Below, piece after piece: positions 18,610-26,485 of a DNA stretch of 35,580 nucleotides (position 1 is the stretch's first letter; each line of letters begins with the position of its first letter). The position numbers and the translations under genes are program-made. This DNA comes from Planctomyces sp. Its GTDB lineage: Bacteria; Planctomycetota; Planctomycetia; Planctomycetales; Planctomycetaceae. Where the stretch lies: assembly GCA_013822855.1 (NCBI GenBank), contig PNLE01000016.1, positions 1 to 35,580 on the forward strand. Direction: 5' to 3'. Under the pieces are notes generated by a model that was not told the DNA's origin, made no database searches, and worked only from the letters and a program-made list of their open reading frames with translations.

Positions 18610-19587
18610 TTGTGGGCTCTGCCGCTGAGGGTGTCAGGGGATGGCACGTTGTCGGCAAGCTCATCTAAGCTCGCCACTCGGTGTCGCAGAGCGCTGGAAT
18701 CGAGTCCCACTTCAAGCGGACAGGCACAGCCCCGAATCATCCGGCGGCTTGCGGCCCTCTGTGTCGGTAGATCCACCCTCGACACGGGCCAGCGGAGTCA
18801 TCCTGTCCGTTTCCAACACTGATTGACGCATTGTCTGCCCTTCTATATCGACTGTCGGGGGGGAGAATTCGCGGTCTTCCGGCGAAAAATGGCTGTTCCG
18901 GATAGTGAAACCAGGCAAGACAGCCTGTCGTGAGGGGCATGCGGAACGTGCGGGCGCGCCGTCACATTCTTCGCACATTCCGTAAGCGCACCAGTTGACA
19001 AAGCGCCAATCGTGACCCACACGCAAGTGATGCGGGGTCCGCGCCGTTGTCAAAACTTCACAACAACTTTTCAACGCCGGATTCACCGACGCAGGTTGTG
19101 GGGCAGGAATTTGGTAACAACGGCTTCACCGCAGCAATCGTGCCGCAGCGGACATTCACCGCAGAGGTGAAGCCCTGGCGGCATTATAAGCTCTCGCCAA
19201 TCCCAACAACCGGCACAATAGTTCAACCCATCACAACCCTGAATTCATCGCGCAGCAACGACGGATCGGAATTCGCTGATAACGCGAATAAGAGAAGGGA
19301 AGGTTGGATCGCTAGAACGATTGATGGCTTGAAATTAAGAGGAACAAACGATCGAAGGCTGCATTCGGACATTGTCCGAATGCAGCCTTCGATGTAATTC
19401 CGTTCTCTTTGACAGAAGTCTACTCGATTCCAGATTCCACGGGATCTGCTGTCAATCGAACAATGCTTCCCACGCCGCTGCGACCTCCTCGAAGGGATAG
19501 ACGCTTCAATTTCCGATGTGAGAATTGACTCTCGTTCTCAAATTGATCGTCGTGAGTGATATCGTCAACTTTGAACAATACTTGAGT
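18610..19587. other. 978-base region without a supported gene
   Basis: This region lies upstream of the sigma factor gene and downstream of the first DUF1559/lipoprotein module. It contains a perfect 20-base inverted repeat (19351-19393) and a weaker 9-base inverted repeat with a long loop (GGCTTCACC at 19122-19130 and GGTGAAGCC at 19166-19174). Short open frames exist on both strands, but they lack ribosome binding sites and protein-like composition. It could hold a long 5' leader or a small RNA; nothing specific is recognised. Confidence 0.55.
19351..19393. terminator. perfect 20-base-pair hairpin
   Basis: Arms 19351-19370 and 19374-19393 are exact inverted copies with a three-base loop. 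On the minus strand it is followed by CGTTTGTTCC. It probably ends transcription from the lipoprotein gene at 19588-20010, although it lies about 195 bases past its stop. Confidence 0.7.
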
Positions 19588-20010
19588 TCAAATGCTGGGT
19601 TTACCCAGTGTGGAGAGGTCAAAGTCGAAGATGTTGTTTTCGTAGAAGACTGTTCTGTTTTCCGGAACTGTGTAAGTCTGAGGAGGAGGTGCTGGTTTCT
19701 CTGGATCTTCAGATCTCCCCCCAACCTGAAGCTGCACTTGGCAAGGGCCAATCGGTGAGCCACGCATTCCGCCACGATACCGAAGTTCATAGTGGCCTTC
19801 GGCATCTGTCACGCCCACAGCGGGGGCGGCATCTCGAGATTCGGAGATGAAGATCACGGTCACTCCTGCAACAGGTTTGTCATTTTGGATAACCTTCCCC
19901 CGAACATCACCGAGTTCCGGACCAGTTTCGGCGGCTCCGCAGCCGACTGCCGCCATTGCCAAGAACAACACATTTGACATGCGCCTAAAGGCAGTCGAAT
20001 TGATACTCAC
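19588..20010 (-). CDS. small lipoprotein with carboxypeptidase-regulatory / transthyretin-like domain
   Basis: A 140-residue protein from a GTG at 20010, chosen because AGAGAGGA lies a few bases upstream; an ATG at residue 11 and longer open starts exist but have poorer signals. The N-terminus has positive residues, a hydrophobic core and a lipobox (AMAAVGC), so Cys24 of this numbering is probably lipid-modified and the protein exported. Residues about 33-100 form one beta-sandwich domain of the carboxypeptidase-regulatory type: VRGKVIQNDKPVAGVTVIF, DAEGHYELRYRGG and a GPCQVQLQVGG strand. A Pro-rich linker and a short tail follow. Such domains are structural or adhesive. It lies 89 bases downstream of a DUF1559 gene on the same strand, with a terminator-like hairpin between them. 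Confidence 0.82.
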   Translation of the reverse strand: MSINSTAFRRMSNVLFLAMAAVGCGAAETGPELGDVRGKVIQNDKPVAGVTVIFISESRDAAPAVGVTDAEGHYELRYRGGMRGSPIGPCQVQLQVGGRSEDPEKPAPPPQTYTVPENRTVFYENNIFDFDLSTLGKPSI

Positions 20011-20045
20011 AAAATCCTCTCTATGCCCCAAAAAGTCAATAAAAA

Positions 20046-20072
20046 GAGGCTCGTCAAATGATGAAGAGCCTC
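20046..20072 (-). terminator. hairpin with T-tract between DUF1559 gene 1 and its lipoprotein gene
   Basis: On the minus strand GAGGCTC is followed by a 13-base loop, then GAGCCTC and TTTTTATT. This is a typical intrinsic terminator, about 28 bases after the DUF1559 stop. The lipoprotein start codon is only 35 bases further on, so any lipoprotein mRNA from the same promoter must read through it. Confidence 0.75.
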
Positions 20073-20099
20073 GAACGATCGAGATGAGCAACCCAACGA

Positions 20100-21167
20100 C
20101 TAATATTCGCCAAGCACCTGGCCATCGTTTCTCTGGCAAATACCGTTGATGATGCTGGCACTGGTGTTCTCGGAGATAAAACGCACAGAGCCATCTGCAA
20201 AGGCAAAGTGGGCTCCGCCCGTGTGGGCCGAACTAAATACGCTATGGATCTGCCCACCAGCTGTTGAAGTGTTGACACCCACGTCAGAGGGAGTCGACTC
20301 TTTCCAGTTGATTAGGTAGGGAGACCGAGGGGAGGTGTAGTTCCCCACACGGGAAGTTTGGTTTTCGCCACCAGACCAAGCGCCCCCCGGAATGTTTGAG
20401 GCGCGCATGTCATTCAATGCCGTCGTGGATGCGGATGATTTTGTTAAGATTCCTTGCTCGCCAAACATGGCGGTATTGGATGTACCATCCACAACGCTGG
20501 CAATCGTCACGGGCTGCGGGCGAGAGCCATATTTGGGAGAGAGTGGATCCCAAACAGCTCCCGACAGAGCCGGTGTAATCATGCCATTGGCCGTCAACAT
20601 GCCGGATCCCGTCCAGGCGGTTTCCGTTCGTGTAGTACCGGTTGGGGTGTTGTACGATCCGCTGATGCCGACATAGTTGGCCAATTGAACGGTAATCGCA
20701 GTTGGGACCGTCGATCCCAATGCACGCGTGTTGGTGCTCGTGGTGTCCGAGCGGGTTGTCGGCATCGCACTGGAGGGGCATAGCAAACCGGGTACACGCA
20801 AAGAGTTCTTGATTTCCCAGTTACGATCGGTCCCCGAGCTTCCATTGAAGTCAGTGCCACTGAAAACCATTTTGTTGTATGCCGGGGCCTGATCCATCAT
20901 AGGGAGCAATCGAGAGAAGACCGAAGCCGAGCGATTGAGGTTGGCACCGGATCCTTCTGCGGAAAAGCTGGCAGGTGGAAACTGTCCGTGAATATCCAAG
21001 TAATTGTGTGTTGCCAAACCAAGTTGCTTCAGACTGTTGCGGCATTGTGTACGCCGGGCGGCCTCACGCGCTTGTTGGACAGCGGGAAGAAGTAGAGCGA
21101 TCAAGACGGCGATGATCGCGATCACCACGAGCAGTTCGATCAATGTGAAACCAGCACGGCGTTGCAT
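20100..21167 (-). CDS. DUF1559 domain protein, type II pseudopilin-like (copy 1)
   Basis: A 355-residue protein from the ATG at 21167, with AGAGGA six bases upstream. It starts with a short basic peptide (MQRRAG), then the prepilin signature [20 protein letters not shown], where cleavage after Gly and methylation of Phe are expected, and a long hydrophobic helix leading into [20 protein letters not shown]. The C-terminus has [19 protein letters not shown], the H-x(n)-DG motif of the DUF1559 / SBP_bac_10 family, a very large planctomycete family of envelope proteins with unknown precise function. The Thr/Asn/Ser/Gly-rich body is typical of a surface domain. It is the first gene of a pair with the lipoprotein at 19588-20010. 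The DNA encoding the first 40 residues strongly resembles that of the two other copies in this window. Confidence 0.93.
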   Translation of the reverse strand: MQRRAGFTLIELLVVIAIIAVLIALLLPAVQQAREAARRTQCRNSLKQLGLATHNYLDIHGQFPPASFSAEGSGANLNRSASVFSRLLPMMDQAPAYNKMVFSGTDFNGSSGTDRNWEIKNSLRVPGLLCPSSAMPTTRSDTTSTNTRALGSTVPTAITVQLANYVGISGSYNTPTGTTRTETAWTGSGMLTANGMITPALSGAVWDPLSPKYGSRPQPVTIASVVDGTSNTAMFGEQGILTKSSASTTALNDMRASNIPGGAWSGGENQTSRVGNYTSPRSPYLINWKESTPSDVGVNTSTAGGQIHSVFSSAHTGGAHFAFADGSVRFISENTSASIINGICQRNDGQVLGEY

Positions 21168-21618
21168 CAGATTCCTCTTATCACAGATTCGGAAAACACC
21201 CCGACGACAGACTTGGGGCCACATCTCCCAAATAAGCGAATTTCATGCCTGTATCTACAGGTGCATGCGATCAACGAGATTGATTGATCCTTTGCGATGA
21301 AGCGAGCTTTCCAATTATCAACTTTTGAAACTGTTCTTCGAGACAACATTCTTCTACGTCGCATTTGATTAACCTCATGCACGAGAAAGAAAAGTCTTGC
21401 AAATGGTGAGGCTTTAGCAGGTAGGGAAACATCTGCACCAAAATGAGGCATGCGTTTCTGCGAAGATGCGAGTATTGGTGAACCAGAAACCCAAACCAGG
21501 AATTGACTTTGAAACTCTGAAGGCAAAAACAAAGCCGCCCGGCAGCTGTTGAAGCTGCCGGGCGGCTTGCAAGATCATTTCTGTTCTCACCGAAGAGTTG
21601 AGGCTTCGGTGGTATGGC
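21168..21618. other. intergenic region between DUF1559 copy 1 and the S1 gene
   Basis: This 451-base gap is AT-richer than the S1 gene. Its right end holds the S1 terminator (21532-21568). The rest should contain the promoter of DUF1559 copy 1 (minus strand), but no pair of hexamers is good enough to report. A small palindrome (CTGTAGATACAG on the minus strand) lies near 21250-21262. No gene seen. Confidence 0.5.
21532..21568 (-). terminator. intrinsic terminator of the S1 gene
   Basis: Arms 21532-21547 and 21553-21568 pair perfectly over 16 GC-rich bases with a 5-base loop. On the minus strand they are followed by TTTGTTTTTG. It lies about 50 bases after the S1 stop codon and is a classic Rho-independent terminator. 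Confidence 0.92.
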
Positions 21619-23433
21619 TTAGCCTTCGGTTGTCGCTGGAGCTGGTGCCGGAGCGGCTTCGCCGCCCATGCTGAACAGTGGGCCGGCGGAACCTTCCGTA
21701 CCACCCTTGAGTTCGGCACGTGGCTTCGGAGCGGAGGACTGGCCATCGGAGGACGACTTGTTCTCTTCCGTTGGCAGCTCGCCACTCGTCTTGCGGCTCA
21801 GGCCGATCTTGCGGTCGACCGGGTCGATTCGCAGGATGCGGACTTCGAGCTCTTCGCCGACCTTCACGAAGGTTTCCGGATTCTCGATCTTCTGATCGGC
21901 GAGTTCGGAAACGTGGAGGAGGCCTTCCAGTTCGGATTCCAGTTCCACGAAGACACCGAAGTTGGTGATCTTCGTGACCTTGCCGGTGACGACTTCACCC
22001 GGCTGGTACTTGGTGGGGATGCGGTTTTCCCAAGGATCTTCCTCGAGCTGCTTCAGGCCGAGGGCGATTCGCTTGCGCTCTTCGTCAACGGAGATGACCT
22101 GGCACTTGAGCAGGTCGCCCTTCTTCAGCATTTCGTTGGCATGGGAAATCTTGCGGGTCCACGACATGTCGCTGACGTGCAAGAGGCCGTCGACACCTTC
22201 TTCGAGCTCGATGAACGCGCCGTAGTTGGTGAGGTTGCGGACGGTTCCCTCGACAATGGTGCCGGGCGGGTACTTGGCCGAAACCTGATCCCAAGGATTG
22301 GGCAGGGCCTGCTTCATCCCCAGGGAGATTTCCTGCTTGTCCTTGTTGATATTGAGGACGACCACTTCGACTTCGTCACCGGGGTTGACCAGCTCCGAAG
22401 GGTGGTTGACGCGTTTCGTCCACGACATTTCGCTGATGTGGACGAGGCCTTCGATGCCGTCTTCCAGCTTCACGAACGCGCCGTAGCTCATGACGTTGAC
22501 GACATCGCCCTTGATCTTCGTGCCGACCGGGTACTTGGTTTCGACATCGTCCCAAGGGCTCTTGTCCTTCTGCTTCAGGCCGAGGGCGATCTTCTCGCGG
22601 TCCCGGTCGATGTGCAGGATCATGACTTCGATTTCGTCGTCGATCTTCACCATTTCGCTCGGGTGGCCGATGCGGCCCCAGCTCATATCGGTGATGTGCA
22701 GCAAGCCGTCGATGCCGCCGAGGTCGACGAACGCGCCGAAGTCGGCGATGTTCTTGACCGTCCCCTTGCGGATTTCGCGTTCCTTGAGGTCGGCGAGCAG
22801 GGTCTTCTTCATCCGCTCGCGCTGCTCTTCGATCAGGCGGCGGCGGGAGACGACGATGTTGCGACGCTGTTCGTCGATTTTGAGGATCAGGCACTCGATG
22901 ACCCGGCCCTTGTAGGAATCGAGATCGTGTGGGCGGCGGATATCAACCTGCGAGGCGGGCAGGAAGACGTTGACGCCGATGTTGACGAGCAGACCACCCT
23001 TGATCTTGCGGACGACTTCGCCCTTGACGACGTCGCCTTCCTTGTGTTCGCGAATGACCTTTTCCCATTCGCGGATCCGGTCAGCCTTCTTCTTGGAAAG
23101 CATGATCAGGCCGAATTCGTCCTCGATTTCCTCGAGGAGAACGGAGATCCGCATGCCGGGAACGGGCTGTTCGTCTTCGTCGCCCCATTCTTCGATGGGG
23201 ACGATCCCTTCGCTCTTGTAGCCGATGTCGATGAGGACTTCTTCGCCTTCGATGCGAATGACCGTCCCTTCGATGATCGAGTTCACATCGTAGGTTTCGC
23301 CGTGTGGCGTGTAGAGGGCGTCGATCTCTTCCTGATCGAGGCCGGCGTCTTCCAGACCGAGCGAGGCCGCGAAGGCCTGATCCAGCTCGTCGTCGCTGAT
23401 GGAGTATTCGCGGAGCAGATGACGATCAACCAT
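21619..23433 (-). CDS. rpsA: 30S ribosomal protein S1 (six S1 domains)
   Basis: A 604-residue protein starting MVDRHLLREYSISDDELDQ. Six OB-fold S1 repeats follow in order at about residues 55-115, 130-200, 215-285, 300-370, 387-457 and 474-543. The later ones show the pattern G-x-V-x-x-x-x-x-Y/F-G-A-F-V-x-L-x-x-x-x-x-G-L-x-H-x-S-x-M-S-W. Repeats 1 and 2 are more divergent, as in bacterial S1, where they bind the ribosome while 3-6 bind mRNA. The protein brings mRNA to the 30S subunit during initiation. The C-terminal tail of about 55 residues is rich in Ser, Glu, Ala and Pro (AAPAPAPATTEG at the end) and probably disordered. The gene stands alone, with its own terminator. A possible promoter lies about 200 bases upstream, leaving a long leader. 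Confidence 0.95.
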   Translation of the reverse strand: MVDRHLLREYSISDDELDQAFAASLGLEDAGLDQEEIDALYTPHGETYDVNSIIEGTVIRIEGEEVLIDIGYKSEGIVPIEEWGDEDEQPVPGMRISVLLEEIEDEFGLIMLSKKKADRIREWEKVIREHKEGDVVKGEVVRKIKGGLLVNIGVNVFLPASQVDIRRPHDLDSYKGRVIECLILKIDEQRRNIVVSRRRLIEEQRERMKKTLLADLKEREIRKGTVKNIADFGAFVDLGGIDGLLHITDMSWGRIGHPSEMVKIDDEIEVMILHIDRDREKIALGLKQKDKSPWDDVETKYPVGTKIKGDVVNVMSYGAFVKLEDGIEGLVHISEMSWTKRVNHPSELVNPGDEVEVVVLNINKDKQEISLGMKQALPNPWDQVSAKYPPGTIVEGTVRNLTNYGAFIELEEGVDGLLHVSDMSWTRKISHANEMLKKGDLLKCQVISVDEERKRIALGLKQLEEDPWENRIPTKYQPGEVVTGKVTKITNFGVFVELESELEGLLHVSELADQKIENPETFVKVGEELEVRILRIDPVDRKIGLSRKTSGELPTEENKSSSDGQSSAPKPRAELKGGTEGSAGPLFSMGGEAAPAPAPATTEG

Positions 23434-23629
23434 GCGTGTTCAATCCTGACTGCACAGCTCCCATATGATTCAACAAAAGGGCAACCCTTAAGGTGAATCC
23501 ATCGGCCATGGGAACCGGCGGCGGCCGTCTCGAGCACTCCGGGCGAAACGAGCCTCGTCTCAAAAATGGAGTCGGGTATGTCGACGAAGGCACATTGCCT
23601 TCCATCCAGACACGGGGAGTGCAAACCGA

Positions 23630-23659
23630 ATTTTAGTCAGAATCCCACTTTTTTGAAAA
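23630..23659 (-). promoter_or_regulatory. candidate sigma-70 promoter for the S1 gene
   Basis: On the minus strand TTTTCA (4 of 6 with the -35 consensus) is followed after 18 bases by TAAAAT (5 of 6 with the -10 consensus). It lies in an AT-rich stretch about 200 bases upstream of the S1 start. The match is by eye only. Confidence 0.35.
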
Positions 23660-23782
23660 GGCTGGAGACGGCGCAATTCCCTTCAAAGATGGGAGTTCTG
23701 GAAAAATAATGGCTGGCAACGGTGCCATTTTGGCCGGAAAGTGGGCGGGTTTGGCGAATGGGGAAGTTCGATTGGCCGAAGT

Positions 23783-23816
23783 GATTGGTTGGAAGTGGAT
23801 GGTGAATGGTTGGAAG
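23783..23816 (+). repeat. short direct repeat
   Basis: Two copies of G-N-N-TGGTTGGAAG (23783-23795 and 23804-23816), 21 bases apart, in a stretch rich in TGG/ATGG triplets. Minor local repeat of unknown meaning. Confidence 0.4.
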
Positions 23817-23858
23817 CAGAGAAATTGCCACGGCAACTGGTTTGCACATGAACGCCAG

Positions 23859-25091
23859 CTAATTCTCCAAGGCCGTATTCTCGATGATATTCGGCGACCA
23901 GCCAGGCTTGGGCGCGGGATGAATCACCCCCGGCGACTGCTCCTGCAAACCGCGAATCCGGGCGATCGCCGTATCGATATCCTGCTGCTGTGTCAGTACT
24001 TCGAGCGAAAAGTGAGTGTCGTAGCTGCCACTCGGAGCGATCGCTGGCAGGCGACCTTGGGAACGCTCGAATCCACGGAAATTGGGCAAGTTCACCGCAG
24101 GTTCGAGCCCCGTCACATAGCCGGTCGCTTCGTCGCAAGTGTTTTTCCAGACGGTGAACCACGGCAGCGAACTTCGGTCGAACCGCACCGCCAAGGCCAG
24201 CGGGTCGTGAGCGGCGCCTGTTTGAACCTCGCCCACTGAATCAACAGGTGGAACCAAGAGTGCCAGCGATTGACCACATTCATCCGCTATGGGATCGAAG
24301 AAATAGGCTTCTTCCGCGTAGCGCGCTGTTGGGCCGAGGTAGGTAGGCCAGGTCGAAACACCGGCTGCCGCCGTCGCATCCCGCGGGGCCATCGTGTGGA
24401 AGGGGACATGCAATTGGGCACCCGGCGCAAGGAAAGGCTTCCCGATGTTCAGGTGGTAGAGCAGCGAGAGGGGGACATCGTGGCCACTAAGATTCGTGAT
24501 GAGATCGTGGATCTCGATCCCTGAAAAGCCTGCTCGGAAGGTGTACGTCGTTTGCAGGCGGTAGCAGTCGCCGAACATAGAGAGTTCGTCGACAATCCCC
24601 ATCACGCTGATCGTTCGCTCCGCCGCTGAAACCTCCACTCGGAGGCTGTGGGCGGGGAGGTTGGCAATCCGTCCGTGGAGGGTGACCACCTGGCCCGCAT
24701 CGTTGCCGGGGGGGCCGTTGAAGCCAAGACCGCACCGGCATAGAAGCTCATTGAACCCGTGCAGCCACCCCAGGCCGCCACGATCATGCAGGTTGACGAA
24801 GCTCGGATGGACCGGCCGCGTCACGGGTGATTTCCACTCGACCGGAAACCCCGCCACATTCCCCTTCCAGAGACCCATGCCGCGCGTGGGCAGGATCTGG
24901 AATTCCACCTCGCCCAGTCTCACCTTTAGGACATCCACACCGGCGGAAAGGCCAGCTTTCAGCGTGGAAAAACTCAATTCCCACGGCACACTGAGTTCCG
25001 GCACGTCGTCATCCGTCTGCGAAGCGGCATGCAACGGGGCCGCATGATGATTCGTGGCTTCATCGATGAGGTGGAACAACTTACGATCCAT
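23859..25091 (-). CDS. DUF4432 family protein, aldose-1-epimerase-like fold
   Basis: A 410-residue protein from the ATG at 25091 (MDRKLFHLIDEATNHHAAP), with GGAG about ten bases upstream. The body has the galactose-mutarotase-like beta-sandwich pattern: ILPTRGMGLWKGNVAG, the HDRGGLGWLHGFNELLCRCG segment (written here from HDRGGLGWLHG to FNELLCRCG), LHGRIANLPAH, FSGIEIHDLITNLSGHDVPL and LLYHLNIGKPFLAPGAQLH, then a late GLEPAVNLPNFRGFER. These are characteristic of DUF4432 proteins, which bind sugars and are thought to act on carbohydrate anomers or derivatives. Several conserved His, Glu and Asp could be catalytic, but the true substrate is unknown. No signal peptide. It is divergent from the glycosyltransferase gene across 237 bases. 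Confidence 0.85.
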   Translation of the reverse strand: MDRKLFHLIDEATNHHAAPLHAASQTDDDVPELSVPWELSFSTLKAGLSAGVDVLKVRLGEVEFQILPTRGMGLWKGNVAGFPVEWKSPVTRPVHPSFVNLHDRGGLGWLHGFNELLCRCGLGFNGPPGNDAGQVVTLHGRIANLPAHSLRVEVSAAERTISVMGIVDELSMFGDCYRLQTTYTFRAGFSGIEIHDLITNLSGHDVPLSLLYHLNIGKPFLAPGAQLHVPFHTMAPRDATAAAGVSTWPTYLGPTARYAEEAYFFDPIADECGQSLALLVPPVDSVGEVQTGAAHDPLALAVRFDRSSLPWFTVWKNTCDEATGYVTGLEPAVNLPNFRGFERSQGRLPAIAPSGSYDTHFSLEVLTQQQDIDTAIARIRGLQEQSPGVIHPAPKPGWSPNIIENTALEN

Positions 25092-25328
25092 GGCGGGAGC
25101 ACTCCGAAATGGGTGGGAAGTCTGTATCGTGTCAACTTTCCCGTGAACCGACAATCGCACCGAACTTCCGTGGAAGTCGCATTCCTATTCGTGATCTGTT
25201 AAAGACTTGTGGCGATAAATCCACGAGGCGGGTCTGGCGTTAGGTCAGCGTCCGACGCACGATGGGCCGGGCGTCCACAGGGACTGTTTCGATTTCGATT
25301 TCGAGCGGCATGAAGGGATAACACCGGG

Positions 25329-26171
25329 ATGAATCTGACGGAACTGGAAGTCGAGAAGCGGCCCTACAGCCCCGAATGGTTCGAGGGAGTGCGTCAACAG
25401 CTGGGCGATGTCGTTTGCCGCCAGCTCGGAATCTATGCGGTTCCCGATGATGTGCTGCTCAGCGTGGTGATCCCGATCTACAACGAGAAGGACTCATTCA
25501 AGGTTCTCCTGGATCGCGTCAAGGCGGTACCTATTCGTAAGGAAATCGTCCTGATCGACGATTGCAGCAAGGACGGCACCGGCGATCAGTTGCGGGAAAT
25601 GGAAGGCGAACTGGCGACCGCACCGGTGGATCCGCTCAACCGCCTTGTCTTCGCCTATCATGAGAAAAACAAGGGAAAAGGGGCCGCCGTCAAGACGGGA
25701 TTTTCCAAGACCACCGGCTCCGTCATCATCATCCAAGACGCCGATCTGGAGTACGACCCGTCCGAATATCTCCGGCTGCTCCGCCCCATCATCGAAGGTA
25801 AGGCCGATGTGGTCTTCGGCAGCCGGTTCCTGGGCGACCAGGAGCATCGCGTGCTCTACTACTGGCACTATCTCGGCAACACCGTGTTGACGACGATGTC
25901 GAACTGCTTCACGAATCTGAATCTCACCGACATGGAGACCTGCTACAAGGTCTTCACACGCTCGGCACTCGACTCGATCTGGCCAACCCTTAAGCAGAAT
26001 CGGTTTGGCATCGAACCCGAGATCACTGCCAAGGTCGCCCGCCGGAATCTGCGGATCTACGAAATGTCGATCAGCTATTCCGGTCGAACTTACGAGCAGG
26101 GCAAGAAAATCGGCTGGAAGGATGGCGTCCAGGCGCTGTACTGCATTGTGCGTTACTGGTGGGCCGATTGA
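25329..26171 (+). CDS. family 2 glycosyltransferase, dolichol-phosphate-mannose-synthase-like
   Basis: A 280-residue protein starting [20 protein letters not shown] at 25329. The GT-A fold starts at about residue 45 with [19 protein letters not shown], then [18 protein letters not shown] (the DD near 77-78 should bind the nucleotide), [16 protein letters not shown] and [12 protein letters not shown] (136-144, with the D-x-D metal and nucleotide motif). The later part has [19 protein letters not shown], an ETCYKVFTR segment and a [14 protein letters not shown] acceptor-side segment. This is the set seen in polyprenyl-phosphate sugar transferases. No transmembrane helix is visible, so it should be peripheral or cytoplasmic. 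It transfers a sugar from a nucleotide sugar, probably to polyprenyl phosphate. A similar gene begins at the right edge of the window. Confidence 0.9.
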   Translation: MNLTELEVEKRPYSPEWFEGVRQQLGDVVCRQLGIYAVPDDVLLSVVIPIYNEKDSFKVLLDRVKAVPIRKEIVLIDDCSKDGTGDQLREMEGELATAPVDPLNRLVFAYHEKNKGKGAAVKTGFSKTTGSVIIIQDADLEYDPSEYLRLLRPIIEGKADVVFGSRFLGDQEHRVLYYWHYLGNTVLTTMSNCFTNLNLTDMETCYKVFTRSALDSIWPTLKQNRFGIEPEITAKVARRNLRIYEMSISYSGRTYEQGKKIGWKDGVQALYCIVRYWWAD

Positions 26172-26485
26172 TCGCCCCGCACATGCGCCCCCCGAACTTC
26201 GCGACTTGCCGTTGGGCACTTGGCAACCTCTGGGAAATCAGCGCCACAGCGGCGGCGATCTCTGGCGTAGAATGAGGGTGAACCTGTGTGGAACGGTCGA
26301 TTTTGCGGAATGACGGAAGGCTTGTCTGGTTTGCCCAAGTTGGCTGTACCGCATTATGCTTGCCGAGTTCGCAAACCCTTGCCCTGAAACATCTCGTCGC
26401 TGAATCCTTTTCGTCTAACATCCTGTTGACGACTGTGGGCCTTCATTGACAATTCTCGCACCTTGCACTGCTACGAAGAGGCCTC
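26172..26485. other. intergenic region upstream of ftsH
   Basis: A 314-base gap between the glycosyltransferase and ftsH, both on the plus strand. A TTGACA lies at 26446-26451, but a -10 at normal spacing would fall directly on the ribosome binding site, so it is not a usable promoter. No strong hairpin. The ftsH ribosome binding site AAGAGG ends six bases before the ATG. Confidence 0.5.

Larger units (their letters stand above)
23434..23858. other. intergenic region upstream of the S1 gene
   Basis: This 425-base gap holds the S1 leader, a candidate S1 promoter (23630-23659) and a short imperfect direct repeat (23783-23816). S1 genes are often autoregulated through their mRNA leader, so the roughly 190 bases between the candidate promoter and the start may have such a role. 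That is an inference, as no specific structure was recognised. Confidence 0.5.

Noticed and set aside
18712-19397. Short open frames on both strands in the gap before the sigma factor gene
   Set aside because: Poor starts (one is a TTG), no ribosome binding sites and no protein-like pattern. One crosses the perfect hairpin.
21598-23496. Long open frame on the plus strand opposite the S1 gene
   Set aside because: It is antisense to a clear six-domain S1 gene and its Asp/Val/Leu-rich, repetitive product mirrors the codon bias of the S1 repeats. No independent support.
24095-24125. tRNA-like T-arm sequence (AGGTTCGAGCCCC)
   Set aside because: It lies inside the DUF4432 coding region and there is no matching acceptor stem, anticodon arm or D-arm around it.
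26446-26474. TTGACA with a weak -10 upstream of ftsH
   Set aside because: The -10 would be about 12 bases from the start codon, so the transcript would lose the clear AAGAGG ribosome binding site.
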